Shown here piece after piece: positions 1-8,516 of a DNA stretch of 58,736 nucleotides. How positions within the stretch are numbered: position 1 is the first letter of the stretch; each line of letters begins with the position of its first letter. The notes below the pieces were generated by a model that saw only the letters and a program-made list of their open reading frames with translations, had not been told where the DNA came from and ran no database searches. The stretch covers positions 1-58,736 of the forward strand of contig JAEEHV010000054.1 of NCBI GenBank assembly GCA_016280955.1, given 5' to 3'. A program made the translations under genes and the position numbers. The stretch is from Candidatus Gastranaerophilales bacterium (lineage in GTDB: Bacteria > Cyanobacteriota > Vampirovibrionia > Gastranaerophilales > Gastranaerophilaceae).

Positions 1-1133
1 ATATCTACGTTTTCATCAGCAATAACTGTTTCAAGAGTTTGCTTATAGTGTTCAATAGGAGCTGATGCAATCATATCAATCGGGTTTTTAACTGATGCTG
101 CAGAAGGTAAGAAGCTTCTGAGTTTTTCTTTTGTTTCATCAGAAATCTTAGCCATTTGCATACCGTATTCGCAAACTGCATCAGTAGCCATGATACCGGG
201 ACCGCCTGAGTTAGTGATGATTGCAACTCTGTCACCTTTCGGAATCGGGCAGTTAGCAAAAACTTTAGCTGTAGCAAACAAGTTCTTCAAAGAGTATTCT
301 CTGATTACACCTGATTGACCGAGTAATGCGTTAGCAGCTTTATCTGCACCTGCTAATGAACCGGTGTGAGAAGATGCTGCTGAAGCACCTGCTGCTGAAC
401 GACCTGCTTTAAGAGCCAAGATTGGTTTTTTCTTAGAGATTCTTGAAGCTAATTTACGGAAGTTTGCAGGGTTTTGAATTGATTCCATATAAAGAAGAAT
501 CTGTTCAACGTCTGCATCATTTTCCCAGTATTCAAGAGCTGTTTCTGCGTTAACATCAGCCTGGTTACCAATTGAAATAAACTGAGCAAAACCTAAGTTA
601 AGGTCTTTAAGAATGTTAAGAATACCGCCGCCTAACGCACCTGACTGAGAAACAAAACCGATATGTCCTCTTTCAGGAAGGCTTTCAGCGAAACATCCGT
701 CCATAGAGATTTCAGGTAATGTATTAACAACACCTAAACAGTTAGGACCTACACATCTCATACCGTATTCCTGAACTTTTGATAATAATGCTTTTTCTAA
801 TTCAGCACCTTCTTTACCTGTTTCTTTAAATCCTGCAGTAATAACGCAAAGACCTTTGATACCTTTTTGGTGGCATTGGTCGATTGTATCCAAAACAAAT
901 TTAGCATTAACAACAATGATTGCTAAATCGATTTCACCCGGAACTTCAAGTACGGAAGTATATGCCTGTAAGCCTTCAATTATTCCACCTTTCGGGTTTA
1001 TCGGGTAAATATTTCCCTTAAACTTGTATTCTTGTAATCTTTTCATGATGTCAGAGCCGATTGTGTGTTCTTTTGTAGAAGCACCGACAACTGCAATTGA
1101 TTTTGGTTTCATGATTTTGTCTAAATTGCTCAT
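1..1133 (-). CDS. acyl-CoA synthetase (NDP-forming), acetate--CoA ligase family; 3' end outside the window
   Basis: I translated the open minus frame from the ATG at 1133 to the window edge (about 377 codons, no stop). It begins MSNLDKIMKPKSIAVVGAST, a CoA-binding Rossmann start with an early glycine-rich loop, followed by the succinyl-CoA-ligase-like region containing GPNCLGVVNT, SQSGALGGG and SSHTGSLAG. The His in SSHTGS is the phosphorylated His of ADP-forming acetyl-CoA synthetases in that family. The family interconverts acyl-CoA + ADP + Pi and acid + CoA + ATP, so a role in fermentative acetate formation with ATP gain is likely. AAAGGA lies a few bases upstream of the start. The C-terminal ATP-grasp part, if fused, is outside the window, so the exact subtype (fused ACD or Pat-like) is open. 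Confidence 0.85.
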   Translation of the reverse strand, partial: MSNLDKIMKPKSIAVVGASTKEHTIGSDIMKRLQEYKFKGNIYPINPKGGIIEGLQAYTSVLEVPGEIDLAIIVVNAKFVLDTIDQCHQKGIKGLCVITAGFKETGKEGAELEKALLSKVQEYGMRCVGPNCLGVVNTLPEISMDGCFAESLPERGHIGFVSQSGALGGGILNILKDLNLGFAQFISIGNQADVNAETALEYWENDADVEQILLYMESIQNPANFRKLASRISKKKPILALKAGRSAAGASAASSHTGSLAGADKAANALLGQSGVIREYSLKNLFATAKVFANCPIPKGDRVAIITNSGGPGIMATDAVCEYGMQMAKISDETKEKLRSFLPSAASVKNPIDMIASAPIEHYKQTLETVIADENVD

Positions 1134-1165
1134 TTTCTCATCCTTTCTTTTTTTGTTTTTTGATT

Positions 1166-1642
1166 TTATATTATTCTGTCTATTAATTTTTCAAATTTGT
1201 TTGACCATTTTGGATTTATAGAATGTAAAATATCACCCACAATAAAGAACGGAAAAAACAGTATAACCCCTGCCATATCTTTTATCTCCTGTTTTTTGTT
1301 TTCTTTTTTGTTTTGTTCCCATATTTTTTGTTCTTTATCCGACAATGCATTTTCATATTTGCTTATTGCACTTTTTGCCGCATCAATATATCTTGAAGCC
1401 TTAGAATTTATCTGAAGATTTTCTCCCTGTTCATTCAGCATGCTTACAGGATATTTTGCTGAAATACAAATTTTATTTTGAGTGTAATCTTGCGTTATAT
1501 AAAGATTGTAATCTTTTTTCAGGATAAGATTTTCGAGACTGCTTTTAACTTTATTTATACAGTTGTTCGGTTTATTACTTAAGCGGTTTGTAATAATCAA
1601 TTTGCCCTGAAAATTTGTATCCGATATACACTCTGTTCTCAT
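1166..1642 (-). CDS. small NFxGKL-motif protein of unknown function
   Basis: 158 residues, no family recognised. Near the N-terminus is TNFQGKLIITNR, matching the motif of the gene just upstream (PNFNGKLIFKER). The middle is mixed charged sequence with a helical stretch (RYIDAAKSAISKYENAL). A hydrophobic segment (AGVILFFPFFIVGDIL) sits near the C-terminus and may be a membrane anchor; there is no N-terminal signal peptide. The ATG follows AAGGGG closely and lies only 3 nt past the stop of the upstream gene, so the two are probably translationally coupled. Function unknown. Confidence 0.7.
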   Translation of the reverse strand: MRTECISDTNFQGKLIITNRLSNKPNNCINKVKSSLENLILKKDYNLYITQDYTQNKICISAKYPVSMLNEQGENLQINSKASRYIDAAKSAISKYENALSDKEQKIWEQNKKENKKQEIKDMAGVILFFPFFIVGDILHSINPKWSNKFEKLIDRII

Positions 1643-1645
1643 CAG

Positions 1646-1990
1646 TTACCCCTTAATGCCTTTAGAAATATATTTTTCATACATTTTTACAGCATCTTTT
1701 GTCGCATCAACAAGGGATTCAATCATAGCATTTGAATGAACTTTTACAGTATATTCTTTGATTCTTTTTGCTTCTTCAAACGATTTATTTGCGGCAACAT
1801 TGTAAAAATCCGGTTTTTCCTTGTTGCTCCATACAAAAATATCATAAGGTTTGGATGACATAATATCATTAATATTATTGAATATTTTTGAAATCTGTTC
1901 GGAAGAATATTTATTATAAATTTCAGCTCTTTCTTTAAATATCAGTTTTCCGTTAAAATTTGGCTGATTAGTGACCGGTTGTATTTGCAT
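1646..1990 (-). CDS. small NFxGKL-motif protein of unknown function
   Basis: I chose the ATG at 1990 (114 residues, MQIQPVTNQPNFNGKL...) over an upstream ATG at 2026 because AAAAGGAAA lies about 7 nt before it. The protein opens with the NFNGKLIF motif and continues as a charged, soluble, probably alpha/beta domain (SKPYDIFVWSNKEKPDFY, then a helix ending KMYEKYISKG). Its layout resembles the next gene: motif, middle with paired short strands, then a helix with KSAISKYE / KDAVKMYE. The two may be diverged paralogues. No signal peptide, no membrane segment. Confidence 0.7.
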   Translation of the reverse strand: MQIQPVTNQPNFNGKLIFKERAEIYNKYSSEQISKIFNNINDIMSSKPYDIFVWSNKEKPDFYNVAANKSFEEAKRIKEYTVKVHSNAMIESLVDATKDAVKMYEKYISKGIKG

Positions 1991-2159
1991 TTTTATTTCC
2001 TTTTCATGAAAAGGGCTGAATATCATTTATACCCTTGAAAATATTATCATACAGACATATTTATATTGCAAGTGGTAAGAAGTATTAACCTTGCAAGAAA
2101 CACAAAAAAATTCTTTGATATATAATTATTAAAGATTAGCTATTAAAAAGGAAAGTATT

Positions 2160-4760
2160 ATGCTTAAAGGAAATGAGATTAGAAAATTATATTTGGATTA
2201 CTTTAAAGATAAACGTCAGCATACTGTTGTAGAGAGTTCAAGCTTAGTGCCGGACAACCCGACAGTATTATTAACAACGGCAGGCATGCTTCAATTTTTA
2301 CCGATATTTTTAAACATACAACCCTGCCCGTATGAACCGGCAAGAGCAACTTCATGTCAAAAATGTGCCCGTGCCGGCGGAAAAGATTCAGATATTGAAA
2401 ACGTGGGCAGAACTCCAAGACATCATACTTTCTTTGAAATGTTAGGTAATTTCTCTTTTGGCGATTATTATAAAAAAGAAGTTATTCCTTGGGCATGGGA
2501 GTTTGTAACAGAAGTTCTGAAACTTGATAAAGACAGACTTTGGATAACAATTTTTGAAACAGACGATGAAGCTTATGATATCTGGAGAAGTATCGGTGTC
2601 CCTGCCGAACGTATCAAAAGAAAAGGTAAGAAAGACAACTTCTGGGGACCTCCCGGTGCATCGGGTTCATGCGGTCCCTGTTCTGAAATCCACTACGACT
2701 TAGGCGAAGAATATTCTTGCGGTCACCCGAACTGCGGCATTGATACCTGTGAGTGTGACAGATGGGTTGAGATTTGGAACCTTGTATTTACCGAGCTTTA
2801 TCAGGATGAAGAAGGTAATCAGTCACCTCTTGACAAAAAAAACGTTGATACAGGCATGGGTTTAGAGCGTATAACAATGGTTTGTCAGGGTGTTGCATCT
2901 ACTTTTGAAACAGACCTTTTAAGACCGATTTTGGATAAAGTTTCCGAGATGAGCGGTGTTCCTTATAAAAAATCAGAAAAAACAGACATTTCACTCAGAA
3001 TAATCACAGACCACGCAAGATGCGTTTCATTCTTAATCTCTGACGGTGTAATTCCGGGTAACGAAGGAAGAAGTTATGTTCTCCGAATGATTTTAAGACG
3101 TGCATTAAGACATGGTAAAATTTTGGGCATGGAACTTCCGTTCTTATACAAACTGGTTGATGTAGTTGTTGAAAACTACGGTGAAGCTTATCCTGAACTT
3201 GTTAAGAACAAAGAAAAAATCAAAGATACTATCCGAAAGGAAGAAGAAAGATTTAACAAGACACTAGATAGAGGGTACAAACTTCTTGAAGATTTTATCA
3301 CCGAAAAGAAAGATATAGACGGCGAGAGCGCATTCAAGCTTTATGATACTTACGGCTTCCCGCTTGAACTAACCAAAGAAATTGCGGAAGAAAACGGCTT
3401 GAAGGTTGATGAAGACGGCTACAAAGTTGCTATGCAGGAGCAAAAAGACCGAGCAAAAGCAGCTACAGCTAAGATTTCCGTAACCGGTGATATCAAATAT
3501 GCAAATCTTGAAAGAGAAGTAGGTTCCTCTGAGTTTGTAGGATACAGTGATAACACTTCTAAATCAAAAATACTCGGTATGATTGAAGGTGATGGATTTG
3601 TTGATGTTGTATTAGACAAAACTCCGTTCTATGCAGAATGCGGCGGTCAGGTAGGTGATTCAGGTATTATCGAAAATAGTGAGCTTAAACTTGAAGTATT
3701 GACTACATTTAAGGTTAATGATTTATACGTTCATCGTTGTAAAGTTCTTAATGGCGATGTTGAAATTGGTACTAAAGTAAATGCAATTATTGATTTACCC
3801 CGACGTGAAGAAATCAGAGTACACCATACTTCAGCTCACCTTCTTCAATCTGCACTAATTCATGTTGTAGGTGATGAAGTTAAACAAGCAGGTTCTTATG
3901 TTGATGATGAAAGAATGAGATTTGACTTTACTTTCTCAAGAGCAATGACACCGGAAGAAATAGCAAAAACCGAAGCGCTTATGAATAAGTGGATTGGTGA
4001 AGGATATAAAGTTCAAACCGATGTAATGAGCATTGAAGAAGCAAGATTAACCGGTGCAACCGCTCTGTTTGGCGAAAAATACGGAGATACCGTAAGAGTT
4101 GTTTCTATTGTTAAAGACAGTGATTGTATCTCTAAAGAATTCTGTGCAGGTACTCACGCAAGGGAACTGAAAGATTTAAGACTTGTTAAAATAGTTTCGG
4201 AAGGTGCTATAGCTGCCGGAACAAGACGTATTGAAGTTTTTGTCGGTCAGGCTGCAATCAGGTATCTAAATGCCAAATCTGCTGAAATTGATAAATTGGC
4301 AGCAAAGTTCAAACTTCATTTTGATGAAGTAGAAGCTCGTGTTGACAAGATTCAGGAAGAAAACAGAGAGCTTCAAAAAGAACTTGCGTCAGTAAAGGCA
4401 GAAGCTGCACGTTCTAAGTTCGGAACATTTATTTCCAAGGCTCAGGACATAACTAACGGAAAGCTCTTTATATCAAAAATTGAAGATATTGATTCTGATG
4501 CGGTTAAAGCCGGAGTTGATATGATGGCATCCAAGCTGGGTGAAAGTATTATTGTCCTTGCAAGTCCGCACATGGTAATTGTTAAAGTTACTGATGAATT
4601 TGTAAAAGCAGGGGTTAATGCCGGTAAAATTGTAGGTGAAATTGCCAGAGCAACCGGTGCAAACGGCGGCGGACGTCCTAATTTTGCTCAGGGCGGAGTG
4701 AAAGATGCTTCCAAGCTTGATGCTATTTTATCAGTTGTTGAAGAAGAATTGAAAAAATAA
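2160..4760 (+). CDS. alaS: alanyl-tRNA synthetase
   Basis: 866 residues, normal full length. It attaches alanine to tRNA-Ala in the cytoplasm. The class II catalytic core is at residues ~5-240 (SSSLVPDNPTVLLTTAGM; HTFFEMLGNFSFGDYY). The editing domain carries the zinc ligands HHTSAHLLQ and CAGTHA, and the C-terminal DHHA1/C-Ala part ends with GRPNFAQGG. GGAAAG precedes the ATG by about 6 nt. A TATAAT at 2121-2126 is a possible -10, without a convincing -35. Single gene; its neighbours are unrelated. Confidence 0.98.
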   Translation: MLKGNEIRKLYLDYFKDKRQHTVVESSSLVPDNPTVLLTTAGMLQFLPIFLNIQPCPYEPARATSCQKCARAGGKDSDIENVGRTPRHHTFFEMLGNFSFGDYYKKEVIPWAWEFVTEVLKLDKDRLWITIFETDDEAYDIWRSIGVPAERIKRKGKKDNFWGPPGASGSCGPCSEIHYDLGEEYSCGHPNCGIDTCECDRWVEIWNLVFTELYQDEEGNQSPLDKKNVDTGMGLERITMVCQGVASTFETDLLRPILDKVSEMSGVPYKKSEKTDISLRIITDHARCVSFLISDGVIPGNEGRSYVLRMILRRALRHGKILGMELPFLYKLVDVVVENYGEAYPELVKNKEKIKDTIRKEEERFNKTLDRGYKLLEDFITEKKDIDGESAFKLYDTYGFPLELTKEIAEENGLKVDEDGYKVAMQEQKDRAKAATAKISVTGDIKYANLEREVGSSEFVGYSDNTSKSKILGMIEGDGFVDVVLDKTPFYAECGGQVGDSGIIENSELKLEVLTTFKVNDLYVHRCKVLNGDVEIGTKVNAIIDLPRREEIRVHHTSAHLLQSALIHVVGDEVKQAGSYVDDERMRFDFTFSRAMTPEEIAKTEALMNKWIGEGYKVQTDVMSIEEARLTGATALFGEKYGDTVRVVSIVKDSDCISKEFCAGTHARELKDLRLVKIVSEGAIAAGTRRIEVFVGQAAIRYLNAKSAEIDKLAAKFKLHFDEVEARVDKIQEENRELQKELASVKAEAARSKFGTFISKAQDITNGKLFISKIEDIDSDAVKAGVDMMASKLGESIIVLASPHMVIVKVTDEFVKAGVNAGKIVGEIARATGANGGGRPNFAQGGVKDASKLDAILSVVEEELKK

Positions 4761-4841
4761 TAATTTTTAAATAATCTCCTGTTGCATTATTGCTAAATTA
4801 TTATGCTTAATATATTCTTATACTTATAAGAGGGGGACTTT

Positions 4842-6089
4842 ATGGCAGTTATAGAGAAAATTATTGAAATAAATGATGTTTTAAAAGATATTTTCAACTT
4901 TATTCAGCAAAATGAAAAAGTTAAGGTTGATTTTTTTGAATATTTGTCAACGCTTGGAGCAAAAAATATTTCACTTAAACAAATGGAAAAAGTATTTTTG
5001 CCATATATTTTTGAAAGAAAATTAGATGACAAATCAATTATAGAAATGTATAGTGAAGAAGGTAAATTTACTGATATTACCAAGGCATTAGTCAATTCTC
5101 AGGCAGCCATTTTTGAAATTAAAAAAATTCTCAGAAATGGATTTGAATTATATAATCTCTTAAATGAAAAAAATTATACAGTTTCTTCACTTACCAAAAT
5201 GACAAATTTTAAAGGTGTCTATGCAGGACATTATATTGTTGCAAGAATTTTTAAGTTTGAAGATGAATATTATGTAGTAGAAATTACAAATGTTCTTACC
5301 CATTCACAAAAAGAAGATGCATACAGATATGCCGTAATGAAACTTATTCAGACACCTCAGCTCTTATATCTTGATAATCCGGAAAAAGAAGAAGAAATTA
5401 AATCTACAATAAAAGATATGTACAAAAAGTTTATAAAAACTTTCGATACAGATATTATTTTAACCACAAACAAACATGCTGACGATATTATCGGTGCTTT
5501 TAACGAGGGTGAGGAAATTGATTTGTCAGATAAAAAATGTGATCTGGATACTTATAAATTTTTCCACGTTAAAGAACTTGATAATAACTATGCAAATTTC
5601 CTTGAAAATTCAATGGGTGGATTTGCATCACATGATGAAGTATATGATGTTGCGGTTATTTTTGATAAAGACAGAGGGTTGTATGCAGTTCCTTTCTACG
5701 AAACCTTCTGTAAAATATTTGAATACAAAGATTCTGTTGAAAATGCAAAACAGTGTGTAGAATACTTCCTTTCAAATGATTCAATTCCAAATACAATATT
5801 GGAAAGAGTTGCCGGAAAATATGAAAATTTCATGGAAACAATTAATTATTTACTGGATGAAAAATATACTTTTGATGAATTGCTGAAAAAATATAAATCA
5901 GATTATCTGAATAATACAATTTATTCATCAGCAACTGTTTTATATTGTTCAAATGCATTCTCAGAAATTTTTGATTATATATCTCTTCCAAAAGCAGAAA
6001 AACCGGCTGAGATAACAAACAAAGTCGGCAGAAATGAACCATGCCCGTGCGGCAGCGGAAAAAAATACAAAAATTGCTGCGGAAAATAA
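4842..6089 (+). CDS. SEC-C motif protein of unknown function
   Basis: 415 residues. The only recognisable part is the last ~20 residues, [18 protein letters not shown], a SEC-C zinc-binding motif (C-x-C-x8-C-C) as found at the end of SecA and on many unrelated proteins. The rest is acidic, helical and asparagine-rich, without membrane segments or a catalytic motif I can name. A strong AGAGGGGGA ribosome site precedes the ATG. A bidirectional terminator follows. The motif suggests zinc binding and perhaps protein or ribosome contact; nothing more specific is supported. Confidence 0.8.
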   Translation: MAVIEKIIEINDVLKDIFNFIQQNEKVKVDFFEYLSTLGAKNISLKQMEKVFLPYIFERKLDDKSIIEMYSEEGKFTDITKALVNSQAAIFEIKKILRNGFELYNLLNEKNYTVSSLTKMTNFKGVYAGHYIVARIFKFEDEYYVVEITNVLTHSQKEDAYRYAVMKLIQTPQLLYLDNPEKEEEIKSTIKDMYKKFIKTFDTDIILTTNKHADDIIGAFNEGEEIDLSDKKCDLDTYKFFHVKELDNNYANFLENSMGGFASHDEVYDVAVIFDKDRGLYAVPFYETFCKIFEYKDSVENAKQCVEYFLSNDSIPNTILERVAGKYENFMETINYLLDEKYTFDELLKKYKSDYLNNTIYSSATVLYCSNAFSEIFDYISLPKAEKPAEITNKVGRNEPCPCGSGKKYKNCCGK

Positions 6090-6110
6090 ATAAATTTTAA
6101 ATAAATAATA

Positions 6111-6137
6111 AACGGGGCAGCCTGCGGCTGCCCCGTT
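6111..6137. terminator. bidirectional rho-independent terminator
   Basis: An 11-bp perfect GC-rich stem (6111-6121 with 6127-6137; core CGGGGCAGC/GCTGCCCCG) with a 5-nt loop and a T run to 6140. It lies between the convergent SEC-C gene and rpmH and can serve both. Confidence 0.85.
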
Positions 6138-6165
6138 TTTAAAATCTTTTAGCTATTTACGTTAA

Positions 6166-6318
6166 TTAAGCACGTTTGCTGCCTGTAACAGCAATCTGGT
6201 GACGACCTTTTGCACGACGTCTGTTTAAAACTTCCTGTCCGCCGGGAGTTGCCATTCTTGCTCTAAAACCGCTAACGTGTTGTCTTTTTAACTTTGTTCC
6301 TTCTAGTGTACGTTTCAT
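6166..6318 (-). CDS. rpmH: 50S ribosomal protein L34
   Basis: 50 residues, read directly from the sequence: it begins [20 protein letters not shown] and continues [19 protein letters not shown], the L34 signature. Slightly longer than the usual 44-46 residues. It is a structural protein of the large ribosomal subunit. In most bacteria rpmH is followed by rnpA and lies near dnaA; here it stands alone and faces a convergent SEC-C gene. A GGAAATAG ribosome site precedes the ATG. Confidence 0.97.
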   Translation of the reverse strand: MKRTLEGTKLKRQHVSGFRARMATPGGQEVLNRRRAKGRHQIAVTGSKRA

Positions 6319-6362
6319 AATTCTATTTCCTTTTCAGCTAATTATACATGTAATAGTAACAT

Positions 6363-6389
6363 GCTATATAAAACATGTTTTTTAGTCAA
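6363..6389 (-). promoter_or_regulatory. probable rpmH promoter
   Basis: Reading the minus strand, TTGACT (6384-6389) is followed by TATAGC (6363-6368) at 15 bp, or TAGCAT at 17 bp. It is placed 45-70 nt upstream of the rpmH start. Confidence 0.4.
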
Positions 6390-6457
6390 ATAGTTGTTAT
6401 TTTTGATTAAGGAATATGAAGACTTAATATTCCTGCAACTAAACCAAATTACAGCTT

Positions 6458-6895
6458 TTAGTAATTAAGTTCGTTTGGCTGAAACTTTGAAAAATTATTC
6501 AAAATTCCTCCGATTGGATACATATTTGTTGTGTTATCCTGCATTTCCTGAGGATACATTTTTGAACGTTCAACAGCTTCTAAACGTGCATTATAGTCAC
6601 TGTTTTTTTGATACTGCTTAACTTTTAAATCCTGATAACAAGAAAACTTTTCATCATCATTTTGTAATTTACGGCAATCTTCAATTCCGTTTTCAAAAGA
6701 TACTCTTCGTTTATACCAGTATGCTGCAACATCATTAAACTTTGCAAATCCTTTCGGCTCTTTTACATCACGATAAGCAACAGGAGCAAAGTCCTTCCAT
6801 TGCGGTTCATCAAATCCTTCCAATGATGTTATTTTGTCTTCAGCAAGAGCGAAAAGCGGAAAACATAATAAAAGTGCAATAATAACTTTTTTCAT
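6458..6895 (-). CDS. small secreted protein, unknown function
   Basis: 145 residues with a clear signal peptide (MKKVIIALLLCFPLFALAED). The mature part is soluble and rich in Tyr, Lys and Asn, with two cysteines (DCRKLQNDDEKFSCYQDL) spaced to form a disulphide, and a helical charged middle. No family recognised. AAGGA precedes the ATG by about 8 nt. It is followed on the same strand by rpmH and preceded by another secreted protein, so this is an envelope-protein neighbourhood. Confidence 0.8.
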   Translation of the reverse strand: MKKVIIALLLCFPLFALAEDKITSLEGFDEPQWKDFAPVAYRDVKEPKGFAKFNDVAAYWYKRRVSFENGIEDCRKLQNDDEKFSCYQDLKVKQYQKNSDYNARLEAVERSKMYPQEMQDNTTNMYPIGGILNNFSKFQPNELNY

Positions 6896-6969
6896 ATATA
6901 CAATCCTTTTTGTTTTGTATTTTGTATTATAACATTGATTTGTTTCAGTTGTCTATAAATTTCGGTTCT

Positions 6970-7785
6970 TTAATTCCCAGCAATTGAACTTCTGTCTATA
7001 ATTATGCTTTCAATACCTTCTTCAACAACAGTACAATTAACAAGTTTTTTTTCATATTTTAGTTCTCGTTTAAGAGCTTTTTTGTCTTTTTTTGCTAATC
7101 GTTTAGCTGCTTTTATATTTTGTTTGTCTGCTCTTTTTTCCATTTTTGCTATTAATTTTTCAACTTTTTCCGGCTTTACATCTTTAATTTTTACCTGTTC
7201 TCCGGGTTCAAGCTCAATTGGCTTTCCTTTTAACCAAAACCAGCAAATTGAATTTTCATAGGCATTATGGACACCTGCTTTAAACCAGTGTGGGTGTTTT
7301 TTACGTTGTATTGCACCTTTTATAAAATAATAACCTATATCAACTCCCGGAGCAAAAAACGAAGCTCCCTGAGCCAATACAAGTTCTATACCGATAAAAG
7401 TTGCTTCTTTTTTATCTATTTCTTCATATTTTCTTATTGTCAGATATATTTCCTTATCTGAAACATCTACCGGAATATTGGTAATTTCGGGGGTATAACT
7501 TACCAGTTTACACAGAATGAATCCGCTTTTATGCCATCTTAATTCTCTTTGTGCCTTTATTACTTTTAAAGTAACAACCGAACCCTCCGGAATTGATAAT
7601 ACATCAGGTATTGTTTTTGTTTGAGTGGTTTTAAATTGTATTATATCGGGTAAATCCTGATATTTAATGCTGAATGTTGAATCAACATCCGCAATAGCTT
7701 TAATATTATTCTTTGCATAAACTTCATTAAAGCCGAATGAGAAAATGAATATTGTTATTAAAAATATTGTTATAATTTTTTTCAT
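6970..7785 (-). CDS. secreted protein, unknown function
   Basis: 271 residues. An N-terminal signal peptide (hydrophobic run followed by VYAKNN) precedes a beta-rich domain (SVVTLKVIKAQRELRW, GSFFAPG-like turns) and then a very basic, lysine-rich C-terminal third (EKRADKQNIKAAKRLAKKDK). The basic tail could bind nucleic acid, peptidoglycan polymers or membrane; this is inference. It lies 7 nt behind the 7793-8128 membrane gene, probably in one transcript. Confidence 0.75.
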   Translation of the reverse strand: MKKIITIFLITIFIFSFGFNEVYAKNNIKAIADVDSTFSIKYQDLPDIIQFKTTQTKTIPDVLSIPEGSVVTLKVIKAQRELRWHKSGFILCKLVSYTPEITNIPVDVSDKEIYLTIRKYEEIDKKEATFIGIELVLAQGASFFAPGVDIGYYFIKGAIQRKKHPHWFKAGVHNAYENSICWFWLKGKPIELEPGEQVKIKDVKPEKVEKLIAKMEKRADKQNIKAAKRLAKKDKKALKRELKYEKKLVNCTVVEEGIESIIIDRSSIAGN

Positions 7786-7792
7786 AACATAC

Positions 7793-8128
7793 CTAATAAA
7801 ATATTACAAAAACCATACTTAATATAACACATAATATCTGAATTGTGCTATACATTTTCAACTGCTTATAATTAACCAGTTTACCTAAAATAAACGGAGC
7901 TACTGCAAATAAAAACATTATCAGTTTGAACAATATACCGGGACAAAATACTGCAAGCAATAAAGCTGATAATATGTACAAAACAAATAAACCGCCGATA
8001 AAAGCGACAAAAGGTGATAATTTATTATTATTCTTAAATAATTTTTCTCCGTAAACTCTTACCGAAAGAGAAATACTCAGTAAAAAAGCAATAAATCCAA
8101 AACCAACTTTTAACCAATATAAAAGCAT
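7793..8128 (-). CDS. small integral membrane protein
   Basis: 111 residues with about four hydrophobic segments (near 8-25, 40-62, 65-85 and 95-111) and short charged loops. No family recognised. GGAG lies 9 nt before the ATG. First gene of a likely two-gene unit with the secreted protein at 6970-7785. Confidence 0.7.
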   Translation of the reverse strand: MLLYWLKVGFGFIAFLLSISLSVRVYGEKLFKNNNKLSPFVAFIGGLFVLYILSALLLAVFCPGILFKLIMFLFAVAPFILGKLVNYKQLKMYSTIQILCVILSMVFVIFY

Positions 8129-8159
8129 TTACATATACTCCGCAAAATACATATATAAA

Positions 8160-8420
8160 ACCGTACCACTGCCTATCGAAATATACTAAAACTGATTTTG
8201 CCCGTAAAACCTACTTCTTAAAATTATAACACCCGCAAGGATTGTCTTAGTGCTGCTATGTTTCCATCCTGACACGGTTCGGCATCTTACGCCATTATAT
8301 TCTAAGCTATCAAACAGCCTTATTGACATCGGCAGTTTCACTATACCCCTCACAGCAGGCTCTGCACCTCGCATAAAGCGTTCGAGTCAAGAGAACCGCT
8401 AATTCCCCGTGGAGTACGGT
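8160..8420 (-). ncRNA. ffs: signal recognition particle RNA, large (Alu-domain-bearing) type
   Basis: On the minus strand the Ffh-binding helix reads GTCAGGATGGAAACATAGCA followed by GCACTAAG, the conserved SRP helix-8 signature. The 5' end (CCGTAC) pairs with the 3' end (GTACGG). The 5' part GGGGAATTAGCGGTT plus a CTCG/CGAG stem resembles the Alu domain of the Bacillus scRNA rather than the short 4.5S form. Total length of about 260 nt also fits the large type. With Ffh it targets nascent membrane and secreted proteins. A short open frame inside it is spurious. Confidence 0.9.
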
Positions 8421-8426
8421 AAGTGA

Positions 8427-8455
8427 ATTGTATCATAAATATATATGTTTTTCAA
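8427..8455 (-). promoter_or_regulatory. SRP RNA promoter
   Basis: On the minus strand, TTGAAA (8450-8455), a 17-bp spacer and TACAAT (8427-8432), with an extended-10 TG before it. Predicted start near 8420, exactly where the paired RNA end begins. Confidence 0.8.
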
Positions 8456-8516
8456 TAAAAAGAATGTTTTTTATTTTTTAATATGATATTATATTTTTAA
8501 ATTAAACGGAGCAGAG

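Noticed and set aside
8186..8374. 62-codon minus-strand open frame
   Set aside because: Lies wholly inside the SRP RNA, whose paired structure explains the sequence.
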